Positions 19,430 to 28,236 of a stretch of 64,000 bases of DNA are shown in pieces; the stretch's first letter is position 1; each line of letters begins with the position of its first letter. The notes beneath the pieces are model-generated. The model saw nothing but the letters and a program-made list of their open reading frames with translations. It was not told the origin of the DNA and searched no databases. Location of the stretch: assembly GCF_005153485.1 (NCBI RefSeq), contig NZ_CP039740.1:3785001-3849000 (forward strand). Reading direction: 5' to 3'. Origin of the DNA: Pseudolabrys sp. FHR47. Lineage in GTDB: Bacteria; Pseudomonadota; Alphaproteobacteria; Rhizobiales; Xanthobacteraceae. The position numbers and the translations under genes are program-made.

Positions 19430-20089
19430 ATGCCAGCGCCCCGCCCCACCAAGACCGCACCGAAAGCGAAGGCCTCGCGCCGCTCCACGGCGTCGGCCGC
19501 GCCTGTCGGGCGTGGCTATCTTGATGGCCAGATGCTGATCGCCATGCCGACCATGACGGACGAGCGCTTCTCGCGCGCCGTCATTTATGTCTGCGCGCAT
19601 TCCAGCGAAGGGGCGATGGGCATCATCGTCAACCAGCCGGCCACCAGCATCAAGTTTCCTGATCTTCTGGTGCAGCTTGAGGTCATTCCGGCCAACGAGC
19701 GCATCCAGCTCCCGGTCGAAGCCGGCGACGTGAAGGTGCTCAAGGGCGGACCGGTCGAAACCGGCCGCGGCTTCGTGCTGCACTCGGCCGATTTCTTTAT
19801 CGAGAATTCAACGCTGCCGATCGACGACGGCGTCTGCCTCACCGCGACGCTCGACATCCTCAAGGCGATCGCGCACGGCCAGGGGCCGGCCAGCGCGATC
19901 CTCGCGCTTGGCTATGCCGGCTGGGCGCCGGGCCAGCTCGAGCAGGAGATCCAGCAGAACGGCTGGCTGCATTGCGCCGCCGACAGCGAACTCATCTTCG
20001 GCAAGGACACGGCCGCCAAATACACCAAGGCGCTGCGCAAGATCGGTATCGACCTCAGCTTCCTGTCGAACGAAGCCGGCCACGCCTGA
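19430..20089 (+). CDS. YqgE/AlgH family protein (UPF0301)
   Basis: 219 residues. After a basic 30-residue leader ([19 protein letters not shown]) the UPF0301 domain starts: [42 protein letters not shown], then [17 protein letters not shown] and [18 protein letters not shown]. AlgH was named as an alginate regulator in Pseudomonas; the biochemical role is unsettled. A TTG two codons upstream is an alternative start. The downstream gene converges, with stops only a few bases apart. Confidence 0.88.
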   Translation: MPAPRPTKTAPKAKASRRSTASAAPVGRGYLDGQMLIAMPTMTDERFSRAVIYVCAHSSEGAMGIIVNQPATSIKFPDLLVQLEVIPANERIQLPVEAGDVKVLKGGPVETGRGFVLHSADFFIENSTLPIDDGVCLTATLDILKAIAHGQGPASAILALGYAGWAPGQLEQEIQQNGWLHCAADSELIFGKDTAAKYTKALRKIGIDLSFLSNEAGHA

Positions 20090-20093
20090 TCTG

Positions 20094-22991
20094 TTATTCC
20101 GAAGCGATCTTGAGCGTGCGCGGCCGCGCCGGCTTCTCGATCAACAGCGCCAGCGCCTCGTCCGAGGTCATCGGCTCGCCGAAGGCGAAGCCCTGTGCGT
20201 ATTCGCAGCCCATCTGGTAGAGTTCGACCGCATCGCTGTCGGTCTCGGCGCCTTCCGCCACGACCTCCATGCCGAGATCGTGCGCCAGCGCGATGATGGA
20301 GCGCAGGATCACCGGGCGCGTGCCGCGTGACGTGGTGCGGACGAAGGACTGATCGATCTTGATGGTATCGAACGGAAAGCGCTGCAGATAAGCCAGCGAC
20401 GAATGGCCGGTGCCGAAATCGTCGAGCGACAGGCCGGCTCCGAGTTCCTTGATGCGGGTGAGCATCTGCGCGGCGTGTTCGGGATTCTCCATCACCAGGC
20501 TCTCGGTGATCTCGAGTTTCAGCGTGCCACGCGTCAGCGGCGTTCGCGACAAGACGCCGCGCAGATCCTGAATGAGGTCGTGGCGCAGCAATTGCCGCGA
20601 CGACACGTTGACGGACGCGAACACTGGCTCGTGGCCGCGGGGTAGCTCAGACTGCCAGCGCGAGAGCTGCTTGGCGGTGTGATCGAGTACGAACAGGCCG
20701 AGGTCGACGATCAGGCCGATTTCCTCGGCGATGGAAATGAATTCGCTCGGCGACAGGCGGCCCATCTTCGGGTGATCCCAGCGCGCCAGCGCTTCAAAAC
20801 CGGCGATGGCGCGATCTTCCAGCCGCACGATCGGCTGGAACAGCACCTTGATTTCCTGCCGCTCGATGGCACGGCGCAGTTCAGATTCCATTGTCAGCCG
20901 ATCGGTCTTGCGCGCGCGCATCGCCGGCTTGAAGATTTCGATGCGGTCGCCGCCGATGCGCTTGGCGTAGTACATCGCCAGTTCGGCATCCTTCAGCACT
21001 TCCTCGGTACGATGCGGCACGCCTTCGGCCAGCGCCAGGCCGATCGACGCCGTGAGGAAGATTTCACGATCATTGAATGCGATCGGCGCGCGCAGCGCGC
21101 GGCGCAGTGTTTCGGCGAAGGAGACGATGCGGGCCGGCTCCTTCTCCGACAGCAGAATGATGGCGAACTGATCGCCCGACAGACGGGCCAAAGTATCCTG
21201 CGGCTTGAGCGCGCGACCGAGCCGGCGCGCAATCGTCAGCAAAATGGAATCGCCGACTGCGATGCCGACCGAGTCATTGACCTGTTTGAAACGGTCGAGG
21301 TCGACCACCATGACCGAGGGGCGGATATTGCTGTCCGAGCGCGCAAAGGCGAAGGCTGCTTCCATGCGGTCGATGAACAGTTCGCGGTTCGGCAGACCGG
21401 TGAGATTGTCATGAACGGCATCGAACAGCAGGCGCTCTTCGGCATTCTTGAAATCGGTGACATCTGTGAGCGTGCCGACCACGCGCACCACTTCGCCATC
21501 GGAGCCGACCACCGGCCGCGCCTTCAGCGTAAACCACACATAGTGCCCGTCGGCTGCGCGCAGCCGGAAATCCTGCGTCAGGCGGCCGCGGCGCTGCTCG
21601 AGCACGCTGTCGAGCGAGGCACGGAAACGGTCGCGGTCGAGCGAATGCAGGAACTCGAGCCAGCTCGCCGCCGGACCTTCGAGCGCGCCGCGCTTAAGGC
21701 CGAGCGTGTGTTCGGTCTCCGGGCTGGTGAACACCTTGTCGCCCGAGACGTCCCAGTCCCAGATCATGTCGCCGGCGCCGGTCAACGCCAGCGCGCGGCG
21801 TTCGACATCAGAGACGATGCCGTGGGTGATGCCGCCGGCGAAAGCGTGCTGCATCACCGTGAACCCGATGAGCATGACAATGAGCACAAGGCCACCGAGC
21901 AGCGCTGGGCCTACAATGTCGTTCTGCACCATGGCGGTTACGGCGAGGCCCGCGGCAAAGGTCCACACCACCAGCAATATCCAGGTCGGGATCAGCAGCA
22001 CGGCGCGGTCGAAGCCGTGGGTCGACAGATAGATCACAAGCGCCAAGCCGAAGACGGCAATGAGCGCCAGCGAAATGCGCGCGATGCCGGAGGCGACCGC
22101 CGGATCGAACACCGCGACCGCGACCAGCGCGGCCAGTGCCGCCAGCCAGGCGATGGTGATGTGCGCATAGCGCACGTGCCAGCGCGAGAGATTGAGGTAA
22201 GCGAACAGGAACACCAGCAAGGTCGCCGACAGGATCGCCTCGCCGGAAGCACGCCAGACGCGCTCGGCGCCGGCCGACATGTCGAACACCTTGCCCCAGA
22301 AACCGAAATCGATGCCGATATAGATCAGCACCGCCCAGCCGAGCGCGGCGGCGGCCGGGAACATCACCGAGCCCTTCACCACGAACAGGATGGTGAGGAA
22401 CAGCGCCAGCAGACCGGCAATGCCGATGACGATGCCCTGATAGAGCGTGAAGGAGTTGACCTTGTCCTTATAGGCGTCCGGCTCCCACAGATAGATCTGC
22501 GGCAGGTTATTGGTGCGCAGCTCGGCAACGAATGTGATGACGGTGCCGGGATCGAGCGTGACGCGGAAGATGTCGGCGGCGTTGCTCTCCTGCCGGACCG
22601 GCCGGTCGCCGGAAGATGGCGTGATGCCCACGATCCGCGACAGGCCGAGATCGGGCCAGATCAGGCCGGAGCCGACCATGCGGTAGTGCGGCACGACGAT
22701 AAGCCGGTCGATCTGCTCGTCCGAATTATTGGTGAGCGCGAACACCGCCCAGTTGTTGCTGGCCTCGCGCGCACGGACCTCGATGCGGCGGACGATGCCA
22801 TCGGCGCCAGGCGCGGTGGAAACCTGGATGCGGTCGTTCTCGGTGCGTTGGCGCTGGGTCGCAGCGGTCAGGTCGATCGCCGGCGTGTCGAGGCGGACAT
22901 TGACGGCTTCGACGGCATGCGCAGCAACGCTCGCCACCAATGCTGCGGCGAGGACAAGCGCACTCAACAGTCCGTGCACAGCAGCTTTCAA
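20094..22991 (-). CDS. Membrane-bound 7TM-PAS-GGDEF-EAL c-di-GMP protein, likely phosphodiesterase
   Basis: 965 residues. A signal segment and a periplasmic 7TMR-DISMED2-like domain (about 30-180) precede seven membrane helices (about 180-390). Then come a PAS domain (DMIWDWDVSGDKVFTSPETE), a GGDEF domain (about 530-690) and an EAL domain (about 705-945). The GGDEF signature reads RLSGDQFAII, so cyclase activity is probably lost. The EAL domain keeps GFEALARW, the ...ITESLVMENP region and LDDFGTGHSSLAYL...KIDQSFV, so c-di-GMP hydrolysis is expected. The periplasmic module suggests sensing of a small molecule or carbohydrate. Confidence 0.9.
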   Translation of the reverse strand: MKAAVHGLLSALVLAAALVASVAAHAVEAVNVRLDTPAIDLTAATQRQRTENDRIQVSTAPGADGIVRRIEVRAREASNNWAVFALTNNSDEQIDRLIVVPHYRMVGSGLIWPDLGLSRIVGITPSSGDRPVRQESNAADIFRVTLDPGTVITFVAELRTNNLPQIYLWEPDAYKDKVNSFTLYQGIVIGIAGLLALFLTILFVVKGSVMFPAAAALGWAVLIYIGIDFGFWGKVFDMSAGAERVWRASGEAILSATLLVFLFAYLNLSRWHVRYAHITIAWLAALAALVAVAVFDPAVASGIARISLALIAVFGLALVIYLSTHGFDRAVLLIPTWILLVVWTFAAGLAVTAMVQNDIVGPALLGGLVLIVMLIGFTVMQHAFAGGITHGIVSDVERRALALTGAGDMIWDWDVSGDKVFTSPETEHTLGLKRGALEGPAASWLEFLHSLDRDRFRASLDSVLEQRRGRLTQDFRLRAADGHYVWFTLKARPVVGSDGEVVRVVGTLTDVTDFKNAEERLLFDAVHDNLTGLPNRELFIDRMEAAFAFARSDSNIRPSVMVVDLDRFKQVNDSVGIAVGDSILLTIARRLGRALKPQDTLARLSGDQFAIILLSEKEPARIVSFAETLRRALRAPIAFNDREIFLTASIGLALAEGVPHRTEEVLKDAELAMYYAKRIGGDRIEIFKPAMRARKTDRLTMESELRRAIERQEIKVLFQPIVRLEDRAIAGFEALARWDHPKMGRLSPSEFISIAEEIGLIVDLGLFVLDHTAKQLSRWQSELPRGHEPVFASVNVSSRQLLRHDLIQDLRGVLSRTPLTRGTLKLEITESLVMENPEHAAQMLTRIKELGAGLSLDDFGTGHSSLAYLQRFPFDTIKIDQSFVRTTSRGTRPVILRSIIALAHDLGMEVVAEGAETDSDAVELYQMGCEYAQGFAFGEPMTSDEALALLIEKPARPRTLKIASE

Positions 22992-23189
22992 TACCCGAAC
23001 CCGTTTGTCGGCCAGACGAAATCCCGCTGGACGCCCCCATAGATGAGTAGCGGGCCAGCAGCCCCTCCGGCAAGCATTTACCGATGCCCCCAGAATGTGG
23101 CAGCGAATAGGCTTAACGCGAAAACATACGGTATTTTCGTGAGTTAGGCGACCATTCCCGTCTTTTTCTTGGGCTTTCTGAACCCGGCC

Positions 23190-24185
23190 TCACACCGTCA
23201 GCACGATCTTGCCGATATGGGCGCTGGATTCCATCAAGGCGTGTGCCGCGGACGCCTCTTTGAGCGGGAAAGTCTTGTAGACGACCGGTTTGACCTTGCC
23301 CGCAGCGATCAGCGGCAGGACGTGGCTCTCGATGGCATCGCGGATGGCGCCCTTGTCGGCGACCGAGCGCGAGCGCAGCGTCGAGCCGGTGTGATGCAGG
23401 CGCTTGAGCATGATACGGCGGAAATCGACGGTTGCCTTCGGCGAGCCCTGGAACGCGATCTGCACGATGCGGCCCTCGACGGCGGCCGCCTCGTAATTGC
23501 GTTCGATGTAGTCGCCGCCGACCATGTCGAGGATGACCTCCGCGCCCTTCTTATCGGTCGCCTTCTTCACTTCGGCGACAAAGTCCTGGGTCTTGTAGTT
23601 GATGGCAACATCAGCACCCAGCTTGAGGCAGGCGTCGCACTTGTCGTCGGAGCCGGCGGTGACGATCACCTTGGCGCCAAAATGCTTGGCGAGTTGGATC
23701 GCGGTGGTGCCGATGCCGGACGAGCCGCCATGCACCAGCAACGTCTCGCCCTGCTTCAGCGCGCCGCGCTCGAACACATTGTACCAGACGGTGAAGAAGG
23801 TCTCCGGCACGGCGGCGGCTTCCACCATCGGCAATCCGCTCACGGCCAGGATGTGCGTGACATGCGCCTTGCAGTATTCGGCGTAGCCACCGCCGACCAC
23901 CAGCGCCATGACGCGGTCGCCCTCCTTCCAGCGCTTGACTGCCGAACCGACCGCGGCGAGTTCGCCGGCGACCTCGAGGCCCGGGATATCAGGCGCCCCT
24001 GGCGGTGGTGGGTACAGACCTTTGCGCTGCATGACGTCCGGGCGGTTGACGCCGGCGGCCGCGACCCTGATCAGCACCTCGTCGGCGGCCAATTCCGGCA
24101 TGTCGCGCTGTTCCGGAACCAGCACCTCCGGGCCCCCAGGTTCCTTGATACCGATGACGGTGATGCGGGCGGGCAGCGCGGACAT
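23190..24185 (-). CDS. NAD(P)H-quinone oxidoreductase (zinc-free MDR, PIG3-like)
   Basis: 331 residues of the medium-chain dehydrogenase/reductase superfamily. The N-terminal GroES-like domain has VAAAGVNRPDVMQRKGLYPPPPGAPDIPGLEVAGEL; the Rossmann part has LLVHGGSSGIGTTAIQLAKHFGAKV. The family's structural zinc cysteines are absent. The closest named groups are TP53I3/PIG3 and quinone oxidoreductase Qor. It likely reduces quinones or enones with NADPH. Start MSALPARITVIGIKEPGGPE agrees with the family; the extra 20 upstream codons do not. Confidence 0.9.
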   Translation of the reverse strand: MSALPARITVIGIKEPGGPEVLVPEQRDMPELAADEVLIRVAAAGVNRPDVMQRKGLYPPPPGAPDIPGLEVAGELAAVGSAVKRWKEGDRVMALVVGGGYAEYCKAHVTHILAVSGLPMVEAAAVPETFFTVWYNVFERGALKQGETLLVHGGSSGIGTTAIQLAKHFGAKVIVTAGSDDKCDACLKLGADVAINYKTQDFVAEVKKATDKKGAEVILDMVGGDYIERNYEAAAVEGRIVQIAFQGSPKATVDFRRIMLKRLHHTGSTLRSRSVADKGAIRDAIESHVLPLIAAGKVKPVVYKTFPLKEASAAHALMESSAHIGKIVLTV

Positions 24186-24291
24186 GGCGTAGGCCTTTCG
24201 TGACGGGGTCGGCCCTTGTTTAGGCAGCGCCCCGCGATGTGACAACCCGCACCACGGAAGGTATTTTCACCGCTCGCAGAGGACGACAATC

Positions 24292-24483
24292 ATGGCAGTT
24301 TTTGACGACGACCGGCCGAAAAAGAAGATCGCCCACGAGATCGGACAGGATCTCAGCCTGCTCTCGGTCGACGAGATCACGGCGCGGATCGGCCTGCTTC
24401 AGGAAGAAATAAAACGGCTCGAGACCGACAAAACGCAGAAGCACGCCAAGCGCGCCGCCGCCGATCAGTTCTTCAAGCGTTAA
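24292..24483 (+). CDS. DUF1192 small protein
   Basis: 63 residues, MAVFDDDRPKKKIAHEIGQD, then LSLLSVDEITARIGLLQEEIKRLE: the DUF1192 family, a short coiled-coil protein conserved in Alphaproteobacteria, function unknown. Its stop is followed directly by a TTAAC-ATG-GTTAA inverted repeat. It lies upstream of the candidate sRNA and rcdA. Confidence 0.85.
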   Translation: MAVFDDDRPKKKIAHEIGQDLSLLSVDEITARIGLLQEEIKRLETDKTQKHAKRAAADQFFKR

Positions 24484-24549
24484 CATGGTTAACGGCGAGA
24501 GGTAATTTTGCGCGGGATAGAATTATTAACTCGCTGTGCAATTCACAAC

Positions 24550-24564
24550 TTAACGCGGCATTAA
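24550..24564 (+). promoter_or_regulatory. CtrA-type binding box TTAA-N7-TTAA
   Basis: TTAACGCGGCATTAA is a perfect match to the CtrA consensus spacing. It is centred about 30 bases before the predicted start of the candidate sRNA, the usual position for CtrA-activated promoters, with ATTACTAGTAT downstream as a possible -10 region. Confidence 0.65.
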
Positions 24565-24587
24565 GCTTTCCTGCCTATTACTAGTAT

Positions 24588-24685
24588 CCGTCCATCTTCA
24601 TGGACTTTGAGTGGCTCCTGTCCACTCTGTTTGACGCCTCCCTGTTATCTAACTTGAGCCGCCGGCAACGGCGGCTCCTTTTTTT
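24588..24685 (+). ncRNA. Candidate trans-acting sRNA with anti-Shine-Dalgarno loops
   Basis: About 100 nt. Hairpin 1 is GTCCAT-CTTC-ATGGAC (24590-24605). Hairpin 2 is GAGTGG/CCACTC (24609-24627) with CTCCTGT in the loop. An unpaired stretch with GCCTCCC (24636-24642) follows, then the terminator hairpin. Two CU-rich segments complementary to ribosome-binding sites, and a size of about 100 nt, are features of Rhizobiales sRNAs such as EcpR1 and the alpha-r 'cuckoo' families; whether it is a homologue cannot be decided here. The interval 24484-24947 has no other credible gene. Confidence 0.6.
24656..24685 (+). terminator. Rho-independent terminator of the candidate sRNA
   Basis: Perfect 8-bp stem GAGCCGCC / GGCGGCTC with loop GGCAAC, followed by C and seven T. 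It is one of the strongest terminators in the window and shows that a transcript starting near the CtrA box ends before rcdA. Confidence 0.85.
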
Positions 24686-24947
24686 GAAGTTGTTTTATAT
24701 TTGTTCGCGCCCGCTGTGCCGTTTTGAGGCAAAGGTCCGATGTGGGCTGTGGTTTCCGAAGCCGCAGCAACTATGTCGCAAGCTTTGCCAGCCGAGGATA
24801 TGGACAGAACGGCCGGCCGCGCGCATCCTTACTCAATCGTGAACGATGCCGTGCCGGGCTGACCTTTCGACACGGATCCGGCAACGGCAAAGCGCACGCA
24901 ACAAGAAATACAAGCGGCGCGTTCAGAGTTTTGGTGAGGCGTAGCGT

Positions 24948-25472
24948 ATGTCCGAGCACAGCATGGTTAACCCGCATGAGCCAGTGCCCTTTGGCGAGCG
25001 GCTGGCAAACTCCCAAGCCTTCTCCGAACTGTTCCGCAACGGTATGGCGCTGGTCGAGGAAACCGCGACCTATCTCGATGGTCCGGGCCGCGCCGAATCC
25101 AAACAGCTTGGCCGCGCGGCGGCGCTGGCTTACGCCACCGAGAGCATGCGGCTCACCACACGCCTGATGCAGATCGCGTCGTGGCTGCTGCTGCATCGCG
25201 CGGTGAAGGAAGGCGAGATGTCACTCGCCCAAGCCAATCAGGAAAAGACCAAGGTCAAGCTGTCGGCGCTCGACAATCACGATCCGAACAATGTCGAGAT
25301 CCTGCCGCAGCAGCTGCGCGATCTTATCGACCGCGCGCAGAAGCTGCGCATGCAGGTGCGCCGCCTCGACCAGACCATTCACACCGTGCCGGCCGAGCAA
25401 GCACCGTCAATCAATCCGGTCGAGCATCAGCTTGGGCTGCTCAAGGCCGCTTTCGGCCGCGAGAGCGCGTAA
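24948..25472 (+). CDS. rcdA: RcdA-like protein (DUF1465), CtrA proteolysis adaptor
   Basis: 174 residues covering the whole DUF1465 family: FGERLANSQAFSELFRNGMALVEETATYLDGPGR, the central AYATESMRLTTRLMQIASWLLLHRAVKEGEMS and the C-terminal RRLDQTI. In Caulobacter RcdA is the adaptor that helps ClpXP degrade CtrA and other substrates at the pole; transcription of rcdA there depends on CtrA. Here a CtrA-type box lies about 390 bp upstream, but a terminator intervenes, so a nearer promoter is needed. Family certain, exact role by homology. Confidence 0.85.
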   Translation: MSEHSMVNPHEPVPFGERLANSQAFSELFRNGMALVEETATYLDGPGRAESKQLGRAAALAYATESMRLTTRLMQIASWLLLHRAVKEGEMSLAQANQEKTKVKLSALDNHDPNNVEILPQQLRDLIDRAQKLRMQVRRLDQTIHTVPAEQAPSINPVEHQLGLLKAAFGRESA

Positions 25473-25510
25473 GACACAGCGCGCGCAGTAGGATCGCAAA
25501 AGTCAGACTC

Positions 25511-25628
25511 CGTCACGCCCGGCCTTGTGCCGGGCATCCACGTCTTAGGCGGTAAGCAAGACGTGGATGGCCGGGACATAGCCGTTCGAAGAACGGCGTT
25601 CTTCGAACGCCTTTGCCCGGCCATGACG
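25511..25628. repeat. Paired REP-like palindromes, one with expanded loop
   Basis: Left unit: CGTCACGCCCGGCCTTGTGC...GGGCATCCACGTCTT. After 14 bases follows the inverted right unit AAGACGTGGATGGCCGGGAC...TTTGCCCGGCCATGACG, whose loop is enlarged by about 40 bases carrying GCCGTTCGAAGAACGGC and GTTCTTCGAAC. The two-unit inverted layout matches the element at 43138. Confidence 0.8.
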
Positions 25629-25635
25629 AGCACGC

Positions 25636-25669
25636 CAAAAAAAACCCGGGGCCTGGCCCCGGGGTTTTT
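25636..25669 (-). terminator. Terminator downstream of rpmE
   Basis: A GC-rich hairpin, ACCCGGGGCC / GGCCCCGGGG with one bulge, is flanked by an A-run on the left and TTTTT on the right. On the minus strand the A-run becomes the T-tract after rpmE; it can work in both directions. Confidence 0.75.
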
Positions 25670-25692
25670 CAATTCCGCAAAGCGGAAATCGC

Positions 25693-25926
25693 TTACTTCT
25701 TGTCTTCCTTGAGGAAGCCCGAGAACTTCTTCTGGAAACGCGAGACGCGGCCGCCGCGATCCATGATCTGCTGCTGGCCACCGGTCCAGGCGGGGTGCGA
25801 CTTGGGATCGATATCGAGGTTCATCGTGTCCCCTTCCTTGCCCCAGGTGGAGCGGGTGGTGAACTCGCTGCCATCCGTCATCACGATCTTGATGGTGTGG
25901 TAGTCGGGGTGAATTTCGGCCTTCAT
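25693..25926 (-). CDS. rpmE: 50S ribosomal protein L31
   Basis: 77 residues, [20 protein letters not shown], followed by [25 protein letters not shown]: bacterial L31. There is no cysteine, so this is the zinc-independent (C-) form. L31 bridges the ribosomal subunits. Single gene with its own terminator, divergent from the ABC exporter gene. Confidence 0.97.
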   Translation of the reverse strand: MKAEIHPDYHTIKIVMTDGSEFTTRSTWGKEGDTMNLDIDPKSHPAWTGGQQQIMDRGGRVSRFQKKFSGFLKEDKK

Positions 25927-26139
25927 CGCTATGGTTCCATCGAGCTAGGGTCGGGCCGGTCGGGCGACCCGAAAATTCGTCGAATTGCTTGGATTTGGCC
26001 GGGTCTATACATGACGAAGCCGGCTGCGGCAAGCGGCCGGAATTGACCCAAGACAAGGCTCCGGGGCATGGTCCGGCCTAATGGGACCCTCTTTTGACGC
26101 CCAGCGAGGCGTTTTCTCAATAAAAAGGCGGCGCGTCGC

Positions 26140-27948
26140 ATGAGTTTTGCCAGTGAGGGCCGGGGTCTGGGAACGCCGCAGCCGGGCGCGCCCGCGGCCA
26201 GCCGCCGGGTCAATGTCAAACCGCTCAAACGGCTGGCGCCTTACGTCCTTCGCTATCGCGGCCGCGCCCTCGCCGCCCTGATCGCGCTGATCATCGCCGC
26301 CCTGACCACACTTGTCGTGCCGGTCGCGGTCCGCCGCATGATCGACTTCGGCTTCTCCGCGCAGGCGGCCGAACTCATTAACTCCTACTTCAGCGTCCTG
26401 ATCGCCGTGGTCGCCGTGCTCGCGACCTCGAGCGCGTTGCGCTACTACCTCGTCACCACGCTCGGCGAGCGCATCGTCACCGACCTGCGCGCCGACGTGT
26501 TCGGCCATCTCACCCGCCTTTCGCCCGGCTTCTTTGACACCGCCAAGACCGGCGAGATGATTTCGCGGCTCACTGCCGACACCACGCAGATCAAATCCGC
26601 GGTCGGCGCTTCGGTATCGATCGCGCTACGCAACCTCGTGCTGTTCTTCGGCGGCGCGACCATGATGGTCGTGACCTCGCCGCGGCTGTCGCTGTTCGTG
26701 CTCGGCGTCATTCCGATCATTGTTCTGCCGCTGGTCGGCTATGGCCGCGCGGTACGCAAGAAGAGCCGCGCCGCGCAGGACACGCTGGCCGAAGCCTCGA
26801 GCTATGCCGGCGAACTGATCGGCGCCGTGCGCACGCTGCAGGCCTTCACCAACGAGACGATGGCCAAGCGGCGCTTCTCGGGCGCGGTCGAAGATGCCTA
26901 CGTCGCCGCGCGCGGCGCGACGCGCGCGCGCTCGGTGCTGACCGCCATCGCCATCTTCCTGGTCTTCTCCAGCGTCGTGCTGGTGCTTTGGGTCGGCGCG
27001 CAGGACGTTCTGGCCGGCGACATCACGCCGGGCCGGCTCGGCCAGTTCGTGCTGTACGCCGTGTTCGCCGCCGGCGGGCTTGGCGAATTGTCTCAAGTGT
27101 GGGGCGAAATTTCGCAAGCCTCCGGCGCGGCCGAACGGCTGTTCGAAATCCTCGACGTCGAGCCCGAAATCAAGGCGCCGGCCAATCCCGTCACCATGCC
27201 CGTACCGGCGCGCGGTGCGGTTTCCTTCGACGATGTGCGCTTCGCCTATCCGACACGGCCCAATGCTTTCGTGCTCGACGGATTGTCATTCGCGGTGAAG
27301 CCGGGCGAACGCCTGGCGCTGGTCGGCCCATCCGGCGCCGGCAAGAGCACAATCTTCCATCTCATCCTGCGTTTCTACGATCCGGCGAGCGGACATGTGC
27401 GCTTCGACGGCATCGACCTGCCCACGGCCGATCCGGCGGAACTGCGCCAGCGTATCGCGCTGGTGCCGCAGGATACGGTGGTGTTTGCCTCAAGCGTTGC
27501 CGACAACATCCGCTTCGGCCATCCGGACGCCAGCGACGACGCGGTGAAACGCGCGGCGGAAGCGGCGCACGCCACCGAATTCATCGATCGCCTGCCGCAA
27601 GGCTACGACACCATCCTCGGCGAGCGTGGCATCACTTTGTCCGGTGGTCAGCGTCAGCGCATCGCCATCGCCCGCGCCATTCTGCGCGATGCGCCGCTGT
27701 TGCTACTCGATGAGGCCACCTCATCGCTCGATGCTGAAAGCGAGACTTTGGTGCAGCAGGCGCTGACGCAACTGATGCAGCAGCGTACCTCCATCGTCAT
27801 CGCACATCGCCTCGCGACCGTGCTGTCCTGCGACCGCATTCTGGTGATCGACAAAGGGCGCATCGTCGAGGAAGGCACCCACGCGCAGCTCTCAGCGAGC
27901 GGCGGCCTTTACGCGCGTCTGGCGAAGCTGCAGTTCGAGACGGCCTAG
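26140..27948 (+). CDS. ABC exporter, fused permease and ATPase (MsbA/BmrA type)
   Basis: 602 residues. The transmembrane domain (about 30-320) has six helices, beginning YRGRALAALIALIIAALTTLVVPVAV. The nucleotide-binding domain has Walker A VGPSGAGKST (about 393), Q-loop LVPQDTVVF, signature LSGGQRQRIAIARA, Walker B LLLLDEATSSLD and H-loop IAHRLATV. It works as a homodimer exporting lipids, drugs or peptides. No accessory MFP or OMF gene is adjacent. The substrate is not readable; related alphaproteobacterial genes are often annotated as lipid or multidrug exporters. Confidence 0.92.
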   Translation: MSFASEGRGLGTPQPGAPAASRRVNVKPLKRLAPYVLRYRGRALAALIALIIAALTTLVVPVAVRRMIDFGFSAQAAELINSYFSVLIAVVAVLATSSALRYYLVTTLGERIVTDLRADVFGHLTRLSPGFFDTAKTGEMISRLTADTTQIKSAVGASVSIALRNLVLFFGGATMMVVTSPRLSLFVLGVIPIIVLPLVGYGRAVRKKSRAAQDTLAEASSYAGELIGAVRTLQAFTNETMAKRRFSGAVEDAYVAARGATRARSVLTAIAIFLVFSSVVLVLWVGAQDVLAGDITPGRLGQFVLYAVFAAGGLGELSQVWGEISQASGAAERLFEILDVEPEIKAPANPVTMPVPARGAVSFDDVRFAYPTRPNAFVLDGLSFAVKPGERLALVGPSGAGKSTIFHLILRFYDPASGHVRFDGIDLPTADPAELRQRIALVPQDTVVFASSVADNIRFGHPDASDDAVKRAAEAAHATEFIDRLPQGYDTILGERGITLSGGQRQRIAIARAILRDAPLLLLDEATSSLDAESETLVQQALTQLMQQRTSIVIAHRLATVLSCDRILVIDKGRIVEEGTHAQLSASGGLYARLAKLQFETA

Positions 27949-28157
27949 GCCGCTTTGGACTTGACCTTCGACTTCACCTTGACCCGCACTTTGGCCGCCG
28001 GCGCGCTGACCTTGATGCGCGTCAGGTCATCGCTGCGATACGGCACGACATCATAGGCCCGGCAGTGCGGGCAATCCGCATCCAAAGCCTCGGCCGCCTC
28101 GGCGAGCCAGTGGCCTTCGCAGACGACGCAGACATAGTGATTGCGGAACCAGGGCAT
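27945..28157 (-). CDS. Small zinc-ribbon protein, WFRNHY family
   Basis: 70 residues, MPWFRNHYVCVVCEGHWLAE, then DADCPHCRAYDVVPYRSDDLTRI and a Lys/Val-repeat tail (KVRVKVKSKVKSK). It shares the WFRNHY, C-x2-C, CPHC and SDDLT landmarks with the protein at 15957. Its stop overlaps the ABC exporter stop by a few bases in convergent orientation. Function unknown; nucleic-acid binding is possible given the basic tail. Confidence 0.7.
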   Translation of the reverse strand: MPWFRNHYVCVVCEGHWLAEAAEALDADCPHCRAYDVVPYRSDDLTRIKVSAPAAKVRVKVKSKVKSKAA

Positions 28158-28236
28158 GGGAACTCTCATCAAAAACGAATCAGATGAGAAAATGACAGCA
28201 CAAAAGTGGTGAGAGAAAAGGGCCGAGCGCCGTGCC

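Noticed and set aside
20679..23042. 787-codon plus-strand open frame opposite the GGDEF-EAL gene
   Set aside because: Composition typical of an antisense shadow (many His, Gln, Arg, Asp), no start signal; the opposite strand holds recognisable domains.
24481..24494. Second CtrA box right after the DUF1192 gene
   Set aside because: TTAACATGGTTAA has only five bases between the half-sites; recorded only as an inverted repeat.
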